From contig NZ_CP038462.1 in NCBI RefSeq assembly GCF_004777465.1, forward strand, positions 3,100,001 to 3,164,000: a stretch of DNA of 64,000 bases. Direction: 5' to 3'. Shown one piece after another: positions 31,143 to 43,434 of the stretch (position 1 is the first letter of the stretch; each line of letters starts with the position of its first letter). The translations under genes and the position numbers were made by a program. The stretch is from Nocardioides daphniae (lineage in GTDB: Bacteria > Actinomycetota > Actinomycetes > Propionibacteriales > Nocardioidaceae). The notes under the pieces are model-generated. The model was not told the origin of the DNA. It was given only the letters and a program-made list of their open reading frames with translations, and ran no database searches.

Positions 31143-33127
31143 GCGAGGTTCACCGCCAGGAGGGCCAGGACGACGATGAGGACACCGCCGACGACGGACA
31201 GGGCGTAGGAACGGACGTAGCCGTTCTGGATGCGCCGCGAGACCCGCGACAGGCCGCTCACCGAGGCCGCCCCTCCCTCGACCACGCCGTCGACGACGAC
31301 GCGGTCCATGGTGGTCAGGCCGGAGACCAGGCGGCGACCGGGCTCGATGACGAGTACGTCGTTGATGCCGTCGCCGTACAGGTCGGCGCGGGCGGCCCGC
31401 GTCGCGAAGGAGACGTCGCTGGGAGCGGTCTTCGGGATGTCGCGCTTGAGCACGAGGAAGACCGCGGCCGCGACACCGAGCGCCGCCGTGGCGGTGATGA
31501 TCAGGGTGATCACGATCGGCGGGAGCGGGGGCTCGTGGTGCTCGACGTGGCCGACGACCGGGGTGAGCCAGTCGACGATCCAGTTGCCGAGCAGCAGCAC
31601 GCCGCCCAGCACCGAGAGCGCCGCCAGGACGACCAGCGGGACCGTCATCACCTTCGGCGACTCGTGCGGGTGGACGCCGGCGTTCCAGCGCTTGGAGCTC
31701 CAGAAGGTGAGGATCATCAGGCGGGTCATGTAGAAGCCCGTGATGCCGGCGCCCAGCAGGGCCAGGATGCCGACGACCGGGTTCTCGGCCAGGGCGGTCT
31801 CGATCACCTTGTCCTTGGACCAGAAGCCGGAGAAGCCCGGGAAGCCGATGATCGCCAGGTAGCCCATCAGGAAGGTGAGGTAGGTGACCGGCAGCGCCTT
31901 GGTGAGCGCGCCGTAGTTGCGCATGTTCACGTCGTCGTCCATGCCGTGCATGACGGAGCCCGCGCCCAGGAACATGTTGGCCTTGAAGAAGCCGTGGGTG
32001 AGCAGGTGCATGATCGCGAAGGCGTAGCCCGCGACGCCGAGGCCGGCGGCCAGCATCATGTAGCCGATCTGGCTCATCGTGGATCCGGCGAGCGCCTTCT
32101 TGATGTCGTCCTTCGCGCAACCGAGCACGGCACCCCACAGCAGCGTCACCGTCGCCACGACCACCACCGCGGTCTGGGCGGCCGGGGCCAGCTCGAAGAT
32201 GAAGTTGGAGCGGACCACCAGGTAGACGCCGGCGGTGACCATGGTCGCCGCGTGGATCAGGGCCGAGACCGGGGTCGGGCCCTCCATGGCGTCGAGCAGC
32301 CAGGCCTGCAGCGGCACCTGGGCCGACTTGCCGCAGGCACCGAGCAGGAGCAGCAGGCCCAGCGCGTTGAGGGTGCCCTCGCCGGCGCGCTCGGTGGCGG
32401 CGCTGACGACACCGAAGTCGGTGGAGCCGAAGGTGGCGAACATCAGGCCGATGGCCAACGCCAGGCCGACGTCACCGACGCGGTTCATCACGAAGGCCTT
32501 CTTGGCCGCGGCAGCCGCCGAGGGCTTGTGCTGCCAGAAGCCGATCAGCAGGTAGGACGCCAGGCCGACGCCCTCCCAGCCGAAGAAGAGACCCACGAAG
32601 TTGCCGGCCAGGACCAGCATCAGCATCGCGGCGATGAAGAGGTTGAGGTAGCCGAAGAAGCGGCGGCGCCGCTCGTCGTGCTCCATGTAGCCGATCGAGT
32701 AGACGTGGATCAGCGCACCGACGCCGGTGATCAGCAGCAGGAAGAGCGCCGACAGCGGGTCGTAGAGCAGGTCCATGCCGACCTCGACCGACCCGGCCGA
32801 GAACCAGGTCCACAGCTCCTGTCCGACCTGTCGCTCGGCCTCGTCCCGGCCCAGCAGGGCCAGGAAGAGGGTCAGGCTCAGGACGAAGGAGCCGGCGACC
32901 GTCGCGGTGCCGAGCCAGTGGCCCCACCGGTCGATCGCGCCCCTGGTCAGCGGGCCGCCCAGCAGCAGGACCAGCGCGCCCAGCAGGGGCAGGCCGATCA
33001 CCAGCCAGAGCAGCGAGAAGACGCCGTCGGCGGCGGTCGGGGCGACCACCGGGACGTGGGCCTCCCCCGCGGCGGACAGCAGGCTGCCCACCTGGGTGAT
33101 CCCAGCGGTCAGTGACAGTGCACTCAT
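31139..33127 (-). CDS. nuoL: NADH-quinone oxidoreductase subunit L
   Basis: A 662-residue proton-pumping subunit, the distal end of the membrane arm. Motifs include [65 protein letters not shown] and [16 protein letters not shown]. The long amphipathic helix HL and last helix form the C-terminus. ATG at 33127 with GAGGGG upstream is preferred over an in-frame TTG two codons earlier. There is a 10 bp gap to nuoK. Confidence 0.97.
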   Translation of the reverse strand: MSALSLTAGITQVGSLLSAAGEAHVPVVAPTAADGVFSLLWLVIGLPLLGALVLLLGGPLTRGAIDRWGHWLGTATVAGSFVLSLTLFLALLGRDEAERQVGQELWTWFSAGSVEVGMDLLYDPLSALFLLLITGVGALIHVYSIGYMEHDERRRRFFGYLNLFIAAMLMLVLAGNFVGLFFGWEGVGLASYLLIGFWQHKPSAAAAAKKAFVMNRVGDVGLALAIGLMFATFGSTDFGVVSAATERAGEGTLNALGLLLLLGACGKSAQVPLQAWLLDAMEGPTPVSALIHAATMVTAGVYLVVRSNFIFELAPAAQTAVVVVATVTLLWGAVLGCAKDDIKKALAGSTMSQIGYMMLAAGLGVAGYAFAIMHLLTHGFFKANMFLGAGSVMHGMDDDVNMRNYGALTKALPVTYLTFLMGYLAIIGFPGFSGFWSKDKVIETALAENPVVGILALLGAGITGFYMTRLMILTFWSSKRWNAGVHPHESPKVMTVPLVVLAALSVLGGVLLLGNWIVDWLTPVVGHVEHHEPPLPPIVITLIITATAALGVAAAVFLVLKRDIPKTAPSDVSFATRAARADLYGDGINDVLVIEPGRRLVSGLTTMDRVVVDGVVEGGAASVSGLSRVSRRIQNGYVRSYALSVVGGVLIVVLALLAVNLA

Positions 33128-33137
33128 CGACAACCCC

Positions 33138-33437
33138 TCAGTACTTCAGCAGGCTCGCGTCGTCGACCGAGGCCGAGCGACGGGTCCGGAAGATGCTCAT
33201 GATGATGGCCAGCCCGACGACGACCTCGGCCGCGGCCACCACCATCACGAAGAAGGCGGTCACCTGGCCGTCGAGGTTGCCGTGCTGCTTGGCGAAGGTG
33301 ACCAGGGCGAGGTTGCAGGCGTTGAGCATCAGCTCGACGCACATGAAGACCACGATCGCGTTGCGACGGGTCAGCACCCCCACGGCCCCGATGGTGAAGA
33401 GGATCGCCGACAGGACGATGAAGGGAGTCAGGCTCAT
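33138..33437 (-). CDS. nuoK: NADH-quinone oxidoreductase subunit K
   Basis: A 99-residue, three-helix membrane subunit. [18 protein letters not shown] holds the conserved Glu of helix 2, and [15 protein letters not shown] the Glu of helix 3; both lie on the central hydrophilic axis of complex I. Overlaps nuoJ by ATGA. Confidence 0.97.
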   Translation of the reverse strand: MSLTPFIVLSAILFTIGAVGVLTRRNAIVVFMCVELMLNACNLALVTFAKQHGNLDGQVTAFFVMVVAAAEVVVGLAIIMSIFRTRRSASVDDASLLKY

Positions 33438-34219
33438 TCGGTCTCCTCCTCGACCTCGACGCCCGCGGTCGCCGCGGGGCCGGTGCCACCGGTGAACTTC
33501 TCGATGCGGCCCGCCTCGGCCGGGGCCGAGCGCACGGTGCCGCGCGCGGCGAGCACCCGCGAGATCGACGCCTCGGACGCCGTGCCGTCGGGCAGCAGCG
33601 CAGGGGTGTCGACGGCGTTGTGCCGGGCGTACACACCGGGCGAGGGCAGCGGGCCGGGGTGCTTGCCCGACTCGGCGTAGTCACGCATGCGCTGCGCGGC
33701 CAGGTCGGCCTGGGTGACCTTGACCTCCCGCTCGCGGTGGGCGAGGACCATCGCGCCCAGCGCCGCGGTGACCAGCAGGGCGCTGGTCGCCTCGAAGGCG
33801 AAGACCCAGCGGCTGAAGAGCACCTGCGCGAGCGCCTGCACGTTGCCGCCGGAGTTGACCTCGTCGAGGCCGACCGCGGTGCCGAGGGTGACCTGTCCGA
33901 GCGCCAGCACCAGGGTCGTGCCGAGCAGCAGCCCGGCCACGATCGAGGTGACGCGCTGGCCGGGAATCGTCTCCACGACCGAGTCGGAGGCGTCGACGCC
34001 GACCAGCATCAGCACGAAGAGGAAGAGCATCAGGATCGCGCCGGTGTAGACGATGATCTGCACGACGAAGAGGAACGGGGCCTCCAGCGCCAGGTAGAGC
34101 ACGGCGAGGCTGACCATCACCACGGCCAGCAGCATCGCGGCGTGCACCGCCTTGCGCACGAACAGGATGCCCAGGGCCGCCAGCACCATCACCGGCGCCA
34201 GGATCCAGAAGGCGGTCAC
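33434..34219 (-). CDS. nuoJ: NADH-quinone oxidoreductase subunit J
   Basis: A 261-residue membrane subunit with five helices in residues 1-170, including [24 protein letters not shown], the pi-bulge helix 3 region. The C-terminal 90 residues are a hydrophilic tail (contains [20 protein letters not shown]), as found in actinobacterial NuoJ. The GTG start overlaps the nuoI stop (GTGA). Confidence 0.96.
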   Translation of the reverse strand: MTAFWILAPVMVLAALGILFVRKAVHAAMLLAVVMVSLAVLYLALEAPFLFVVQIIVYTGAILMLFLFVLMLVGVDASDSVVETIPGQRVTSIVAGLLLGTTLVLALGQVTLGTAVGLDEVNSGGNVQALAQVLFSRWVFAFEATSALLVTAALGAMVLAHREREVKVTQADLAAQRMRDYAESGKHPGPLPSPGVYARHNAVDTPALLPDGTASEASISRVLAARGTVRSAPAEAGRIEKFTGGTGPAATAGVEVEEETE

Positions 34220-34794
34220 TGGTCGGCCTCCTTCTTCTTGAAGTTGCCGCGGTAGTAGTCGCCCTCGTCGTCACCCAGGAGCATCGCGTGCGGCGGCTGC
34301 TCCATGCCGGGCAGCAGCGGGGCGAGCAGGTCGGACTTCTCGTAGATCAGCGACTCACGCGAGGAGTCGGCCAGCTCGTACTCGTTGGTCATCGTCAACG
34401 CGCGGGTCGGGCACGCCTCGATGCAGAGGCCGCAGAGGATGCAGCGCGCGTAGTTGATCTGGTAGACGCGGCCGTAGCGCTCACCGGGGCTGAACCGCTC
34501 CCCCTCGGGACCGTCGGTGTTGGAGGCGCCCTCGACGTAGATCGCGTCGGCGGGGCACGCCCAGGCGCAGAGCTCGCAGCCCACGCACTTCTCCAGGCCG
34601 TCGGGCCAGCGGTTGAGCTGGTGCCGGCCGTGGAAGCGCGGCGCCGTCGGCACCTTCTCGAAGGGGTACTGCTCGGTGACGACCTTCTTGAACATCGTCC
34701 GGAAGGTGACGCCGAAGCCGGCGATCGGGTCCCAGAGCTGCTCCTTGAGCTGCTCGCCCACGCCCTTGCGGGACTCGGGCTTCTCCTCGGCCAT
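34216..34794 (-). CDS. nuoI: NADH-quinone oxidoreductase subunit I
   Basis: A 192-residue peripheral-arm protein with two 4Fe-4S clusters, N6a and N6b. The ligands are Cys70/73/76/80 ([12 protein letters not shown]) and Cys118/121/124/128 ([12 protein letters not shown]). It passes electrons from NuoG towards N2 in NuoB. An amphipathic N-terminal segment lies against the membrane. TGATG overlap with nuoH. Confidence 0.97.
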   Translation of the reverse strand: MAEEKPESRKGVGEQLKEQLWDPIAGFGVTFRTMFKKVVTEQYPFEKVPTAPRFHGRHQLNRWPDGLEKCVGCELCAWACPADAIYVEGASNTDGPEGERFSPGERYGRVYQINYARCILCGLCIEACPTRALTMTNEYELADSSRESLIYEKSDLLAPLLPGMEQPPHAMLLGDDEGDYYRGNFKKKEADQ

Positions 34795-36119
34795 CAGTTC
34801 TCCTCCTCCGCAGCGGCGGCGTCGCCGGGCACGGTCTGGCTCGCACCCAGGAAGGTGAGCGGGGCGGCGGCGCCGCGGACGGCACCCCCGGCGGGCATGG
34901 CCGGCACCGGGAAGGTGCTCGGGCCGGTCTCGGGCGCGGCGGCGGGCGCCTCGTCCTCCTCGTCGGCCCTGGTGGGCCAGAAGAGCACCACCGCCAGCAC
35001 GAGGAGCAGCACGCCCGCACCGATCAGGATGCTGCGGTTGTCGAAGCCGCCCTCGAGCGAGATGGCGCGGACGGTGGCGACCAGGACGATCCAGGCCAGC
35101 GACGCCGGGATCAGCGCCTTCCAGCCGAAGGCCATGAACTGGTCGTAGCGCAGCCGCGGGAGCGTGCCGCGCAGCCAGATGAACAGGAAGATGAAGAGGA
35201 ACATCTTCGAGAAGAACCAGAGCAGCGGCCAGTAGCCGGAGTTGGCGCCCTCCCAGACGTGCTCGATGCCCCACGGCGCCATCCAGCCGCCCAGGAAGAG
35301 CGTGGTGGCCAGGGCCGAGACGGTCGCCATGTTGATGTACTCGGCGAGGAAGAACATCGCGAACTTCATGCCGGAGTACTCGGTGTGGAAGCCGCCGACC
35401 AGCTCGCCCTCGGCCTCGGGGAGGTCGAAGGGGGCACGGTTGGTCTCGCCGACCATGGCGATGACGTAGATGACGAACGACGGGAAGAGCACCAGCCCGA
35501 ACCAGAAGTCGTCCTGAGCGGCGACGATCTCCGACGTCGACATCGAGCCCGCGTAGAGGAAGACCGCGACGAGCGCCAGGCCCATCGCCACCTCGTACGA
35601 GATCATCTGGGCGCTGGAGCGCAGGCCGCCGAGCAGCGAGTAGGTGGAGCCGGACGACCAGCCTGCCAGCACGATGCCGTAGATGCCGACCGAGGCGACC
35701 GCCATCACGAAGAGCACGGCGACCGGCATGTCGGTCAGCTGGAGCGGGGTGACGGTGCCGAAGAGGTTGACCTCGGGTCCGAACGGGATCACCGAGAAGG
35801 TCACGAAGGCCGGGACCACGATGATCAGCGGAGCGAGCAGGAAGACGACCTTGTCGGCCGCCTTCGGGATGATGTCCTCCTTGAACATCAGCTTCGCGCC
35901 GTCGGCCAGCGACTGGAGCAGGCCGAAGGGTCCGTTGACGTTGGGGCCGATGCGGTGCTGCATGCGGGCCACCACGCGGCGCTCGAACCAGATGTTGAAC
36001 AGCGTCAGCAGCACCAGGACCAGGAAGACCAGGAGGGTCTTCACGACGACCATCCAGAGCGGGTCCTGGCCGAACGCGCTCAGCGACGCCCCTTCGGCGG
36101 CGAAGATCTGCGGGCTCAT
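34794..36119 (-). CDS. nuoH: NADH-quinone oxidoreductase subunit H
   Basis: A 441-residue membrane subunit that helps form the quinone cavity. [26 protein letters not shown], the conserved [30 protein letters not shown] and [13 protein letters not shown] are present. The last 70 residues (after [11 protein letters not shown]) are a Pro/Ala/Glu-rich extension, common in actinobacteria and not part of the core. ATG at 36119 overlaps the nuoG stop (TGATG); a GTG one codon upstream is possible. Confidence 0.96.
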   Translation of the reverse strand: MSPQIFAAEGASLSAFGQDPLWMVVVKTLLVFLVLVLLTLFNIWFERRVVARMQHRIGPNVNGPFGLLQSLADGAKLMFKEDIIPKAADKVVFLLAPLIIVVPAFVTFSVIPFGPEVNLFGTVTPLQLTDMPVAVLFVMAVASVGIYGIVLAGWSSGSTYSLLGGLRSSAQMISYEVAMGLALVAVFLYAGSMSTSEIVAAQDDFWFGLVLFPSFVIYVIAMVGETNRAPFDLPEAEGELVGGFHTEYSGMKFAMFFLAEYINMATVSALATTLFLGGWMAPWGIEHVWEGANSGYWPLLWFFSKMFLFIFLFIWLRGTLPRLRYDQFMAFGWKALIPASLAWIVLVATVRAISLEGGFDNRSILIGAGVLLLVLAVVLFWPTRADEEDEAPAAAPETGPSTFPVPAMPAGGAVRGAAAPLTFLGASQTVPGDAAAAEEEN

Positions 36120-38573
36120 CACTCGACTCCCTTCACGACGACGGAGCTGCCGGGCGAGGCCAGGTCGGCCCAGACGCCGCGCCCGAAGGAACGCGTCGGG
36201 ATCCACGCCGTGCCGGCGGGCAGGTCGGCGACGGCGACCGGCAGGACCACCTCGCCGCGGTCACCGACCACGGTGACCGAGGCTCCCTCGGCGACGCCGA
36301 GCGCCTCGAAGTCGGCGGGGCTGAGCTTCACGACCGCCGGGCGGGCGGTGGCCAGGTGGTGGGCGTCGTACGACTGCAGCGTGCCGAGGTCGACGAGCTG
36401 CTTCCAGGTGACCAGCTGCAGCGCGCCGTCGCGGGTGGTGGCGGCGGTGGGCCCGGCCGCCGGCGCCACGCCGACGTCGTACGCGGCCCGCTCACCGTCC
36501 CAGGCACCGAACGCGAGCAGCTCGCGACGGATCTCCTCGGTCGTGCGCCAGCCCAGGGGCGCCCCCATCTCCTCGGCGATGCCGGCCAGGATCCGCAGGT
36601 CGGGCAGCGAGGACGGGCTGGAGAGCACCGCGTCGAACTGGCGGGCGCGCCCGTCCCAGGTGACGAACGTGCCGGCCTTGTCGGTGACCGGGGCGACCGG
36701 GAGGACCACGTCGGCCATCCGGGTCACGTCGGTCTCGCGCTGCTCGAGGGCCACCACGAAGGAGGCGGCCTCGAGGGCGGCGCGGAAGGCGGCCGGGTCA
36801 GCGGTGTCGTCGGGGTCGACGCCACCGACGAGGAGTCCGCCGACCTCGCCGGCCAGGGCTGCAGCGACGATCGCGTCGCCGTCGCGGCCCACGGCGCTGG
36901 GCACCGACTCGACGCCCCATGCGGTGGCCACGTCGACGCGCGCGGCGGCGTCGGCGACCGGGCGGCCGCCGGGCAGCAGGGTGGGCAGGCATCCGGCGTC
37001 GACCGCACCGCGGTCACCGGCACGGCGCGGCACCCACGCCAGGCGGGCGCCGGTGCGCGAGGCCAGGTCGGCGGCGGCGCCGAGGGCGCCGGGCACCAGG
37101 CCGAGACGCTCGCCGACGAGCACCACGTCACCCGCGCCGAGCTCGAGCCCGGCCAGGGCGGCGGCCTCGTCACCGGGCGCGGTCACCTGCACCTGGGCGG
37201 AGAGCTTACGCAGGCCGCGGGTGGTGAAGGGGGCGACGGCGACCACCTTCGTACCGTGGTCGGCGACGGCCTTGCGCAGGCGCAGGAAGATCGTGCCGGC
37301 CTCGTCCTCGGGCTCGAGGCCGGCCAGCACCACGGTGCCGGCGGTCTCGAGGTCGGAGTAGGTCACGCCCCCGGCGTAGTGCGCGGTCATCGCGACGTGG
37401 GCGGCCAGGAAGTCGGCCTCCTCGGGCGAGTGCGGGCGGGCCCGGAAGTCGATGTCGTTGGTGCGCAGCGCGACGCGGGCGAACTTGCTGTAGGCGTAGG
37501 CGTCCTCGGCGGTCACGCGCCCGCCGGTCAGCACGGCACCGGCGCCGGCCGCGGCCAGGCCACGGGCCGCGACCACGAAGGCCTCGGGCCACGACGCCGG
37601 GCGGAGCTGTCCGTCGCCGCCGTCCTCGACGCGGTCGCGCACCCACGGGTGGGTCAGGCGCGTCGACGCCTTCGTGTAGGAGAAGGCGAAGCGGTCCTTG
37701 TCGGTGATCCACTCCTCGTTGACCGCCGGGTCGTCGCCGGACAGGCGGCGGACCACCTTGCCGCGACGGTGGTCGACGCGGATCGCGGAGCCGCAGGCGT
37801 CGTGCTCGGCGACCGAGGCCGTGGAGACCAGGTCGAAGGGGCGCGCGCGGAAGCGGTACTCCTCGCTCGTCAGGGCGCCGACCGGGCAGATCTGGATCGT
37901 GTTGCCGGCGAAGTAGGAGAGGAACGGCGCGTCGGGCGCGATGCCGATCTGCTGCGAGGCGCCGCGCTCGATCAGCGCGATGAACGGGTCGCCGGCGATC
38001 TCATCGGCGAAGCGCGTGCAGCGCTGGCAGACGATGCAGCGCTCACGGTCGAGCAGGATCTGCGGCGAGATGTTGATCGGCTTGGGGAAGGTGCGCTTCA
38101 CCATGTTCTGCGCGGCGAAGCGGGACTCGCCCGCGCCGTTGCTCATCGCCTGGTTCTGCAGGGGGCACTCGCCGCCCCTTGTCGCAGACCGGGCAGTCGA
38201 GCGGGTGGTTGATCAGCAGCAGCTCCATCACGCCCTGCTGGGCCTTGTCGGCCCCGGCGGAGGTGAGCTGGGTGTTGACCTGCATGCCCTCCGACACCAC
38301 CAAGGTGCAGGACGGCTGGGGCTTCATCCGGCCGGGCGGGCCCTGCATCTGCCGCAGCTCGCCGTCGGGGCCCGGCAGGGCCACCTCGACCAGGCACTGG
38401 CGGCAGGCGCCGGCCGGCTTGAGCAGCGGGTGGTCGCAGAACCGCGGGATCTGCACGCCGACCTGCTCGGCCGCGCGGATCACGAGGGTGCCCTTGGGGG
38501 CGGTGGTGGTGATCCCGTCGATGGTCAGGGTGACCTCGTCGGTGACCTCGGGTGCCTTGGAGTTGCTGGTCAT
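36119..38573 (-). CDS. nuoG: NADH-quinone oxidoreductase subunit G, with an apparent frameshift
   Basis: The largest peripheral-arm subunit (about 817 residues when repaired). The N-terminal 2Fe-2S domain has the CDHP and CRQCLVEV Cys residues. [14 protein letters not shown] and [11 protein letters not shown] follow, then a molybdopterin-oxidoreductase-like domain that has no cofactor role in complex I. Near 38178 a G run has one base too many: removing it restores the highly conserved [14 protein letters not shown] overlap with nuoF. Confidence 0.96.
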
Positions 38574-39880
38574 GCGCGCGCTCCTGCGGGTGCGAAGAGG
38601 GTCGATGCCGCGGGGTCGAACGGGCATCCACCGTGCGTCAGGTGGGCGACGTACTCGTCACGGAAGTACTGGATGGACGAGGTGATCGGCCCCACCGCAC
38701 CGTCGGCCAGCGCGCAGAACGAGCGGCCGAGGATGTTGTCGCACTGGTCGAGCAGCTGGTCGAGGTCGGACTCGCTGCCCTGCCCCTGCTCCAGCTTCCG
38801 GAGCACCTGGACCAGCCACCACGTGCCCTCACGGCACGGGGTGCACTTGCCGCAGGACTCGTGCTTGTAGAACTCGGTCCAGCGCAGGGTCGCGCGGACC
38901 ACGCAGGTGGTCTCGTCGAAGACCTGCAGCGCGCGGGTGCCGAGCATGGAGCCCGCCGCCGCGACCGACTCGAAGTCGAGCGGGACGTCGAGGTGCTCCT
39001 CGGTCAGGATGCCGGTCGACGAGCCGCCCGGCGTCCAGAACTTCAGCCGGTTGCCGTCGCGCATGCCGCCACCGAGCTCGATCAGCTCGCGCAGCGTGAT
39101 GCCGAGCGGGGCCTCGTACTGCCCGGGGTGGGTGACGTGGCCCGAGAGGCTGAAGATGCCGAAGCCCTTCGAGCGCTCGGTGCCCATCGAGGAGAACCAC
39201 TCGGGGCCGTGGGCGATGATGCTCGGCACCGACGCGATCGACTCGACGTTGTTGATCACCGTGGGGCTCGCGTAGAGGCCGGCGACGGCGGGGAACGGCG
39301 GCCGCAGCCGCGGCTGGCCGCGACGCCCCTCCAGCGAGTCGAGGAGCGCGGTCTCCTCGCCGCAGATGTACGCCCCCGCTCCCGCGTGGACGACGAGCTC
39401 GAGGTCGTGGCCCGAGCCGTGGATGTTCTTGCCGAGGTGGCCGGCCAGGTAGGCCTCGGCCACCGCGTGCTGGAGGCGGCGGATGACGTGGAGGACCTCG
39501 CCGCGCACGTAGATGAAGGCGTGGTTGGCCCGGATCGCGTGGGCGGAGATGATCACGCCCTCGATCAGCGTGTGCGGGCTGGCCATCATCAGCGGGATGT
39601 CCTTGCAGGTGCCCGGCTCCGACTCGTCGGCGTTGACGACGAGGTACTTCGGCTTCGGGTTGTCCTGCGGGATGAAGCCCCACTTCATGCCGGTCGGGAA
39701 GCCGGCGCCACCGCGGCCACGCAGGCCGGAGTCCTTGACGGCGGTGATGACCTCGTCGGGCGACATCGTGAGGGCCTTCTTCAGCGCCTCGTAGCCGCCC
39801 TGGGCCTCGTACGACTCGATCGTCCAGGAGCGCTCGGCGTCCCAGTTGTCGGTGAGGACGGGGGTCAGGGTGTCGGTCAC
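38570..39880 (-). CDS. nuoF: NADH-quinone oxidoreductase subunit F
   Basis: A 436-residue NADH-binding subunit. [16 protein letters not shown] binds NADH and [15 protein letters not shown] is the FMN loop, and [12 protein letters not shown] with the later SFCALADG hold the N3 4Fe-4S cluster. It takes electrons from NADH and passes them to NuoG. GTGA overlap with nuoE. Confidence 0.97.
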   Translation of the reverse strand: MTDTLTPVLTDNWDAERSWTIESYEAQGGYEALKKALTMSPDEVITAVKDSGLRGRGGAGFPTGMKWGFIPQDNPKPKYLVVNADESEPGTCKDIPLMMASPHTLIEGVIISAHAIRANHAFIYVRGEVLHVIRRLQHAVAEAYLAGHLGKNIHGSGHDLELVVHAGAGAYICGEETALLDSLEGRRGQPRLRPPFPAVAGLYASPTVINNVESIASVPSIIAHGPEWFSSMGTERSKGFGIFSLSGHVTHPGQYEAPLGITLRELIELGGGMRDGNRLKFWTPGGSSTGILTEEHLDVPLDFESVAAAGSMLGTRALQVFDETTCVVRATLRWTEFYKHESCGKCTPCREGTWWLVQVLRKLEQGQGSESDLDQLLDQCDNILGRSFCALADGAVGPITSSIQYFRDEYVAHLTHGGCPFDPAASTLFAPAGARA

Positions 39881-40656
39881 TTGCCCTCCTCCTGGTCGGA
39901 CGCTGCCTGGTCGGCCGCCGCGGTCACCTCGGGGGTCTGCGCGGCAGGAGCGGTCCAGCCGCGCTCACGGGCGATCGCCCGGCCGCGCAGCGACGCGGGG
40001 CCGGCCGAGGGGCCCTCGTTGGCCAGTCCGTCGTTGAAGCCGGCGATCACGCGCTCGGCCTCGCGCCAGGTGACCAGCTTCGGCCCACGGGTGGAGTGGA
40101 CCTCGGCACCGGCGCGCAGGTCGTCGACCAGCTGGACCGCCGACTGCGGGGTCTGGTTGTCCATGAACTCCCAGTTGACCATCGCCACGGGGGCGTAGTC
40201 GCAGGCCGCGTTGCACTCGATGCGCTCCAGCGAGACGGTGGCGGCGTCGCCCTCGCGTCGCGGCGCGGTCTCGTCGTTGCCGCAGCCCAGGTGCTCGCTG
40301 AGGGTGTCGTAGATGGCGTCGCCACCCATCACTGCGCAGAGCGTGTTGACGCAGACCCCGACGTGGAAGTCGCCGACCGGGCGGCGCTTGTACATCGTGT
40401 AGAAGGTCGCGACGCCGCTGACCTCGGCGGGGGTGATGTCGAGGACCTGCGCGCAGGCCTCGATGCCCTCCGGGGTGATCCGGCCCTGGGCCGACTGCAC
40501 CAGGTGCAGCATCGGCAGCAGGCCGGAGCGCTTGTGCGGGTAGCGGGCCGCGATCTCGCGGAGCTCGGCCCAGGTCGTGTCGTCGAGCGGTGCACTCGTC
40601 ATTCCCTGGACCCCTCGGTCGCTCGCTCGTCCCTCGCTCGGCTCTGTCGAGGTCAT
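39877..40656 (-). CDS. nuoE: NADH-quinone oxidoreductase subunit E
   Basis: A 259-residue thioredoxin-like 2Fe-2S subunit. Cluster N1a ligands are Cys102, Cys107, Cys148 and Cys152. The 60-residue C-terminal tail (Ala/Pro-rich, ending EEGK) is longer than in E. coli. ATG at 40656 is taken because it overlaps the nuoD stop (ATGA); an internal ATG at 40602 would remove 18 residues before the conserved core. Confidence 0.95.
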   Translation of the reverse strand: MTSTEPSEGRASDRGVQGMTSAPLDDTTWAELREIAARYPHKRSGLLPMLHLVQSAQGRITPEGIEACAQVLDITPAEVSGVATFYTMYKRRPVGDFHVGVCVNTLCAVMGGDAIYDTLSEHLGCGNDETAPRREGDAATVSLERIECNAACDYAPVAMVNWEFMDNQTPQSAVQLVDDLRAGAEVHSTRGPKLVTWREAERVIAGFNDGLANEGPSAGPASLRGRAIARERGWTAPAAQTPEVTAAADQAASDQEEGK

Positions 40657-41998
40657 CGGTCAACACCTCCCATCACGGGGTCGATCGAGGCGATCGCCAC
40701 GATGACGTCGGCGATCATGCCGCCCTCACTCATCACGCTCGTGCCCTGCAGGTTGACGAACGACGGGTCGCGGAAGTGGGCGCGGAAGGGCTTCGTACCG
40801 CCGTCGGAGACGACGTGCGCGCCGAGCTCGCCGCGGGGGCTCTCGACGGGGACGTACGCCTGTCCCGGCGGCACCCGGAAGCCCTCGGTCACCAGCTTGA
40901 AGTGGTGGATCAGGGCCTCCATCGACTCCCCCATGATGTGGCGGATGTGGTCGAGGCTGTTGCCCATGCCGTCGGAGCCGATCGCGAGCTGGCTGGGCCA
41001 GGCGATCTTCTTGTCGCCCACCATCACCGGCGCACCCTCGAGGCGGGCCAGCCGGTCGGCGGCCTGCTCGACCAGGCGCAGCGACTCCCACATCTCGTCC
41101 AGGCGCACCCGGAAGCGGCCGTAGGCGTCGGCGGTGTCCCAGGTGATGACGTCGAAGTCGTAGTCCTCGTAGCCCGAGTAGGGCTGCGCCTTGCGCAGGT
41201 CCCACGCGTAGCCGGTCGAGCGCAGCGGCGGGCCGGTGATGCCCAGCGCCAGGCAGCCGGCGAGGTCGAGGTGGCCCACGCCCTCGAGGCGTCCCCGGAA
41301 GATCGGGTTGGCGTTGCACATGGCGGCGTACTCCGGCAGCCGCTTCTTCATCAGCGCGACGAAGGCGCGGATGTCGTCGAGGCCGCCCGCGGGCAGGTCC
41401 TGCGCGACGCCACCGGGACGGATGAAGGCGTGGTCATCCGCAGGCCGGTGATCGTCTCGAACAGGTCGAGCACCAGCTCGCGCTCACGGAAGCCCATCGT
41501 CATGACGGTCAGCGCGCCGATCTCCATACCGCCGGTCGCGATGGCGACCAGGTGGGAGGAGATGCGGTTGAGCTCCATCAGGAGCACGCGCATGACCTGC
41601 GCCTTCTCGGGGACCTGGTCCTCGATGCCGAGCAGCCGCTCGACGCCCAGGCAGTAGGTCGCCTCGTTGAAGAACGGGGACAGGTAGTCCATGCGGGTGC
41701 AGAAGGTCACGCCCTGGGTCCAGGTGCGGTACTCCATGTTCTTCTCGATGCCCGTGTGCAGGTAGCCGATGCCGCAGCGGGCCTCGGTCACCGTCTCGCC
41801 CTCGAGCTCGAGGATCAGGCGCAGCACGCCGTGGGTGGAGGGGTGCTGCGGCCCCATGTTGACCACGACCCGCTCGGCGGCGGAGTCGCCGATCTCGGAG
41901 GTGATCGACTCCCAGTCCTGGCCGCTGACGTTGAAGACGCGGCCCTGGCTGGTCTCGGAGGTGGAGGCGTAGAAGTCCTCGGTGGAGTTGCTGGCCAT
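40653..41998 (-). CDS. nuoD: NADH-quinone oxidoreductase subunit D, with an apparent frameshift
   Basis: The 49-kDa-type subunit that lines the quinone site. [25 protein letters not shown] and [20 protein letters not shown] are signature stretches, and the C-terminus has the conserved DPVMGGVDR. The quinone-contacting His is in the PQHPSTHG loop. One A is missing near 41432 (GLRM / [11 protein letters not shown]); repaired length is about 448 residues. TGATG overlap with nuoC. Confidence 0.96.
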
Positions 41999-42879
41999 CA
42001 GTTGTACGACCTCCGCTGGTCGGGGGGCGGCGTGGTCGCGCCCTTGTACTCGACGGGGATGCCGCCCAAGGGGTAGTCCTTGCGCTGCGGGTGGCCCGGC
42101 CAGTCGTCGGGCATGAGGATCCGGGTGAGGGCGGGGTGGCCGTCGAAGATGATCCCGAACATGTCCCACGCCTCCCGCTCCTGCCAGTCGGCGGTGGGGT
42201 AGAGGCTCACCACGCTCGGCACGTGCGGGTCGGAGTCGGGAGCCGTCACCTCGACGCGGATCCGGCGGTTGTAGCTCATCGAGAGCAGGTGGAGCACGAC
42301 GTGCAGCTCGCGGCCGGTGTCGGCCGGGTAGTGCACGCCGGAGAGCGAGGAGAGCAGCTCGAAGCGGAGCTTCTCGTCGTCGCGCAGCACCCGGGCCACG
42401 GCGAGCAGGTCCTCACGGCGGACGTGGAAGGTGATCTCGCCGCGGTCGACGACCACGTGCGAGACGGCGGTGTCGAGGCCACCGGCGGCGAGCCCCTCGG
42501 CGAGGGCGTCGGCCGCCTCGTCGAACCAACCGCCGTACGGCCGCTGCGAGGCGCCCGGGAAGACGACCGGTGCGACCAGCCCACCGAAGCCGGAGACGTC
42601 GCCGGTGCCGGCGACGCCGAACATGCCCTGGCGTACGCCGACCGCACGGTCGACGACGGTGTCGTCGCTGACCACCTCCGAGGAGACCGTCTCCTGCGAG
42701 CCGGCGTCGGGGGCCTTCACCCCGGGGGTGGAGACGACCGCGTCCTCGCGGGACGGGCTGGTCTGCTGGGCACCCGCCTCGGGGGTGGCGCCCTCGCTGT
42801 CGGTGCGGCCCTTGCCGGGCTCGCTGGGGGTGCTCTGCTTCGGGGTGTCGGCCTTGGGGGTGCCGGGGTCGTCGGTCAT
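41998..42879 (-). CDS. nuoC: NADH-quinone oxidoreductase subunit C with a low-complexity N-terminal extension
   Basis: The 30-kDa-type subunit (293 residues). The core (about 85-290) contains [34 protein letters not shown] and [18 protein letters not shown], then [20 protein letters not shown]. The first 70 or so residues are a disordered, Thr/Pro/Ser/Glu-rich stretch that is not in classical NuoC. The start is fixed by the ATGA overlap with nuoB, so the extension is probably really translated. Confidence 0.95.
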   Translation of the reverse strand: MTDDPGTPKADTPKQSTPSEPGKGRTDSEGATPEAGAQQTSPSREDAVVSTPGVKAPDAGSQETVSSEVVSDDTVVDRAVGVRQGMFGVAGTGDVSGFGGLVAPVVFPGASQRPYGGWFDEAADALAEGLAAGGLDTAVSHVVVDRGEITFHVRREDLLAVARVLRDDEKLRFELLSSLSGVHYPADTGRELHVVLHLLSMSYNRRIRVEVTAPDSDPHVPSVVSLYPTADWQEREAWDMFGIIFDGHPALTRILMPDDWPGHPQRKDYPLGGIPVEYKGATTPPPDQRRSYN

Positions 42880-43430
42880 CGCAGCATCCCTCGCTGGGCC
42901 GAGGTCGGCAGCGCGTTCAGCGCAGCGGTCTCGCGCTCGGTGATCTCGTCGGCGCGGTGGGCGCCCATCTTGGTGGACTGCACCTGCTGGTGGAGCTTGG
43001 TGATCGCGTCGATCAGCATCTCCGGCCGCGGCGGGCAGCCGGGCAGGTACATGTCGACCGGGACGACGTGGTCGACGCCCTGGACGATCGCGTAGTTGTT
43101 GAACATGCCGCCCGACGAGGCACAGACGCCCATCGAGAGCACCCACTTGGGCTCGGGCATCTGGTCGTAGATCTGGCGCAGGACCGGAGCCATCTTCTGG
43201 CTCACCCGACCGGCCACGATCATCAGGTCGGCCTGGCGGGGGCTGGCCCGGAAGACCTCCATGCCGAAGCGACCGAGGTCGTACTTCGGGCCACCGGAGG
43301 TCATCATCTCGATGGCGCAGCAGGCCAGGCCGAAGGTGGCCGGCCAGAACGACGCCTTGCGCATGTAGCCCGCGAGCCCCTCGACCGTGGTCAGGAGCAC
43401 GCCCGCGGGGAGCTTGTCTTCTACGCCCAT
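42876..43430 (-). CDS. nuoB: NADH-quinone oxidoreductase subunit B
   Basis: A 184-residue subunit carrying the last cluster, N2. The ligands are the tandem pair Cys37-Cys38 (LACCAIEMM), Cys103 (MGVCASSGG) and Cys132 (LPGCPPRPE). It hands electrons to the quinone at the NuoB/NuoD interface. It starts 4 nt after the nuoA stop. Confidence 0.97.
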   Translation of the reverse strand: MGVEDKLPAGVLLTTVEGLAGYMRKASFWPATFGLACCAIEMMTSGGPKYDLGRFGMEVFRASPRQADLMIVAGRVSQKMAPVLRQIYDQMPEPKWVLSMGVCASSGGMFNNYAIVQGVDHVVPVDMYLPGCPPRPEMLIDAITKLHQQVQSTKMGAHRADEITERETAALNALPTSAQRGMLR

Positions 43431-43434
43431 ATCC

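Noticed and set aside
35259-37361. A 700-codon plus-strand open frame opposite nuoG/nuoH (similar long ones opposite the FdhF-like gene at 2123-3964 and opposite nuoN at 27919-29826)
   Set aside because: In DNA of this G+C the strand opposite a coding region is often open. The products are His/Arg/Gly-rich without any family pattern, and the nuo genes on the other strand are certain.
38140-38190. Programmed frameshift in nuoG or other conserved genes
   Set aside because: The sites differ in sequence and direction, lack a shared slippery heptamer plus stimulatory structure, and occur in genes not known for recoding. Base-call errors explain them better.
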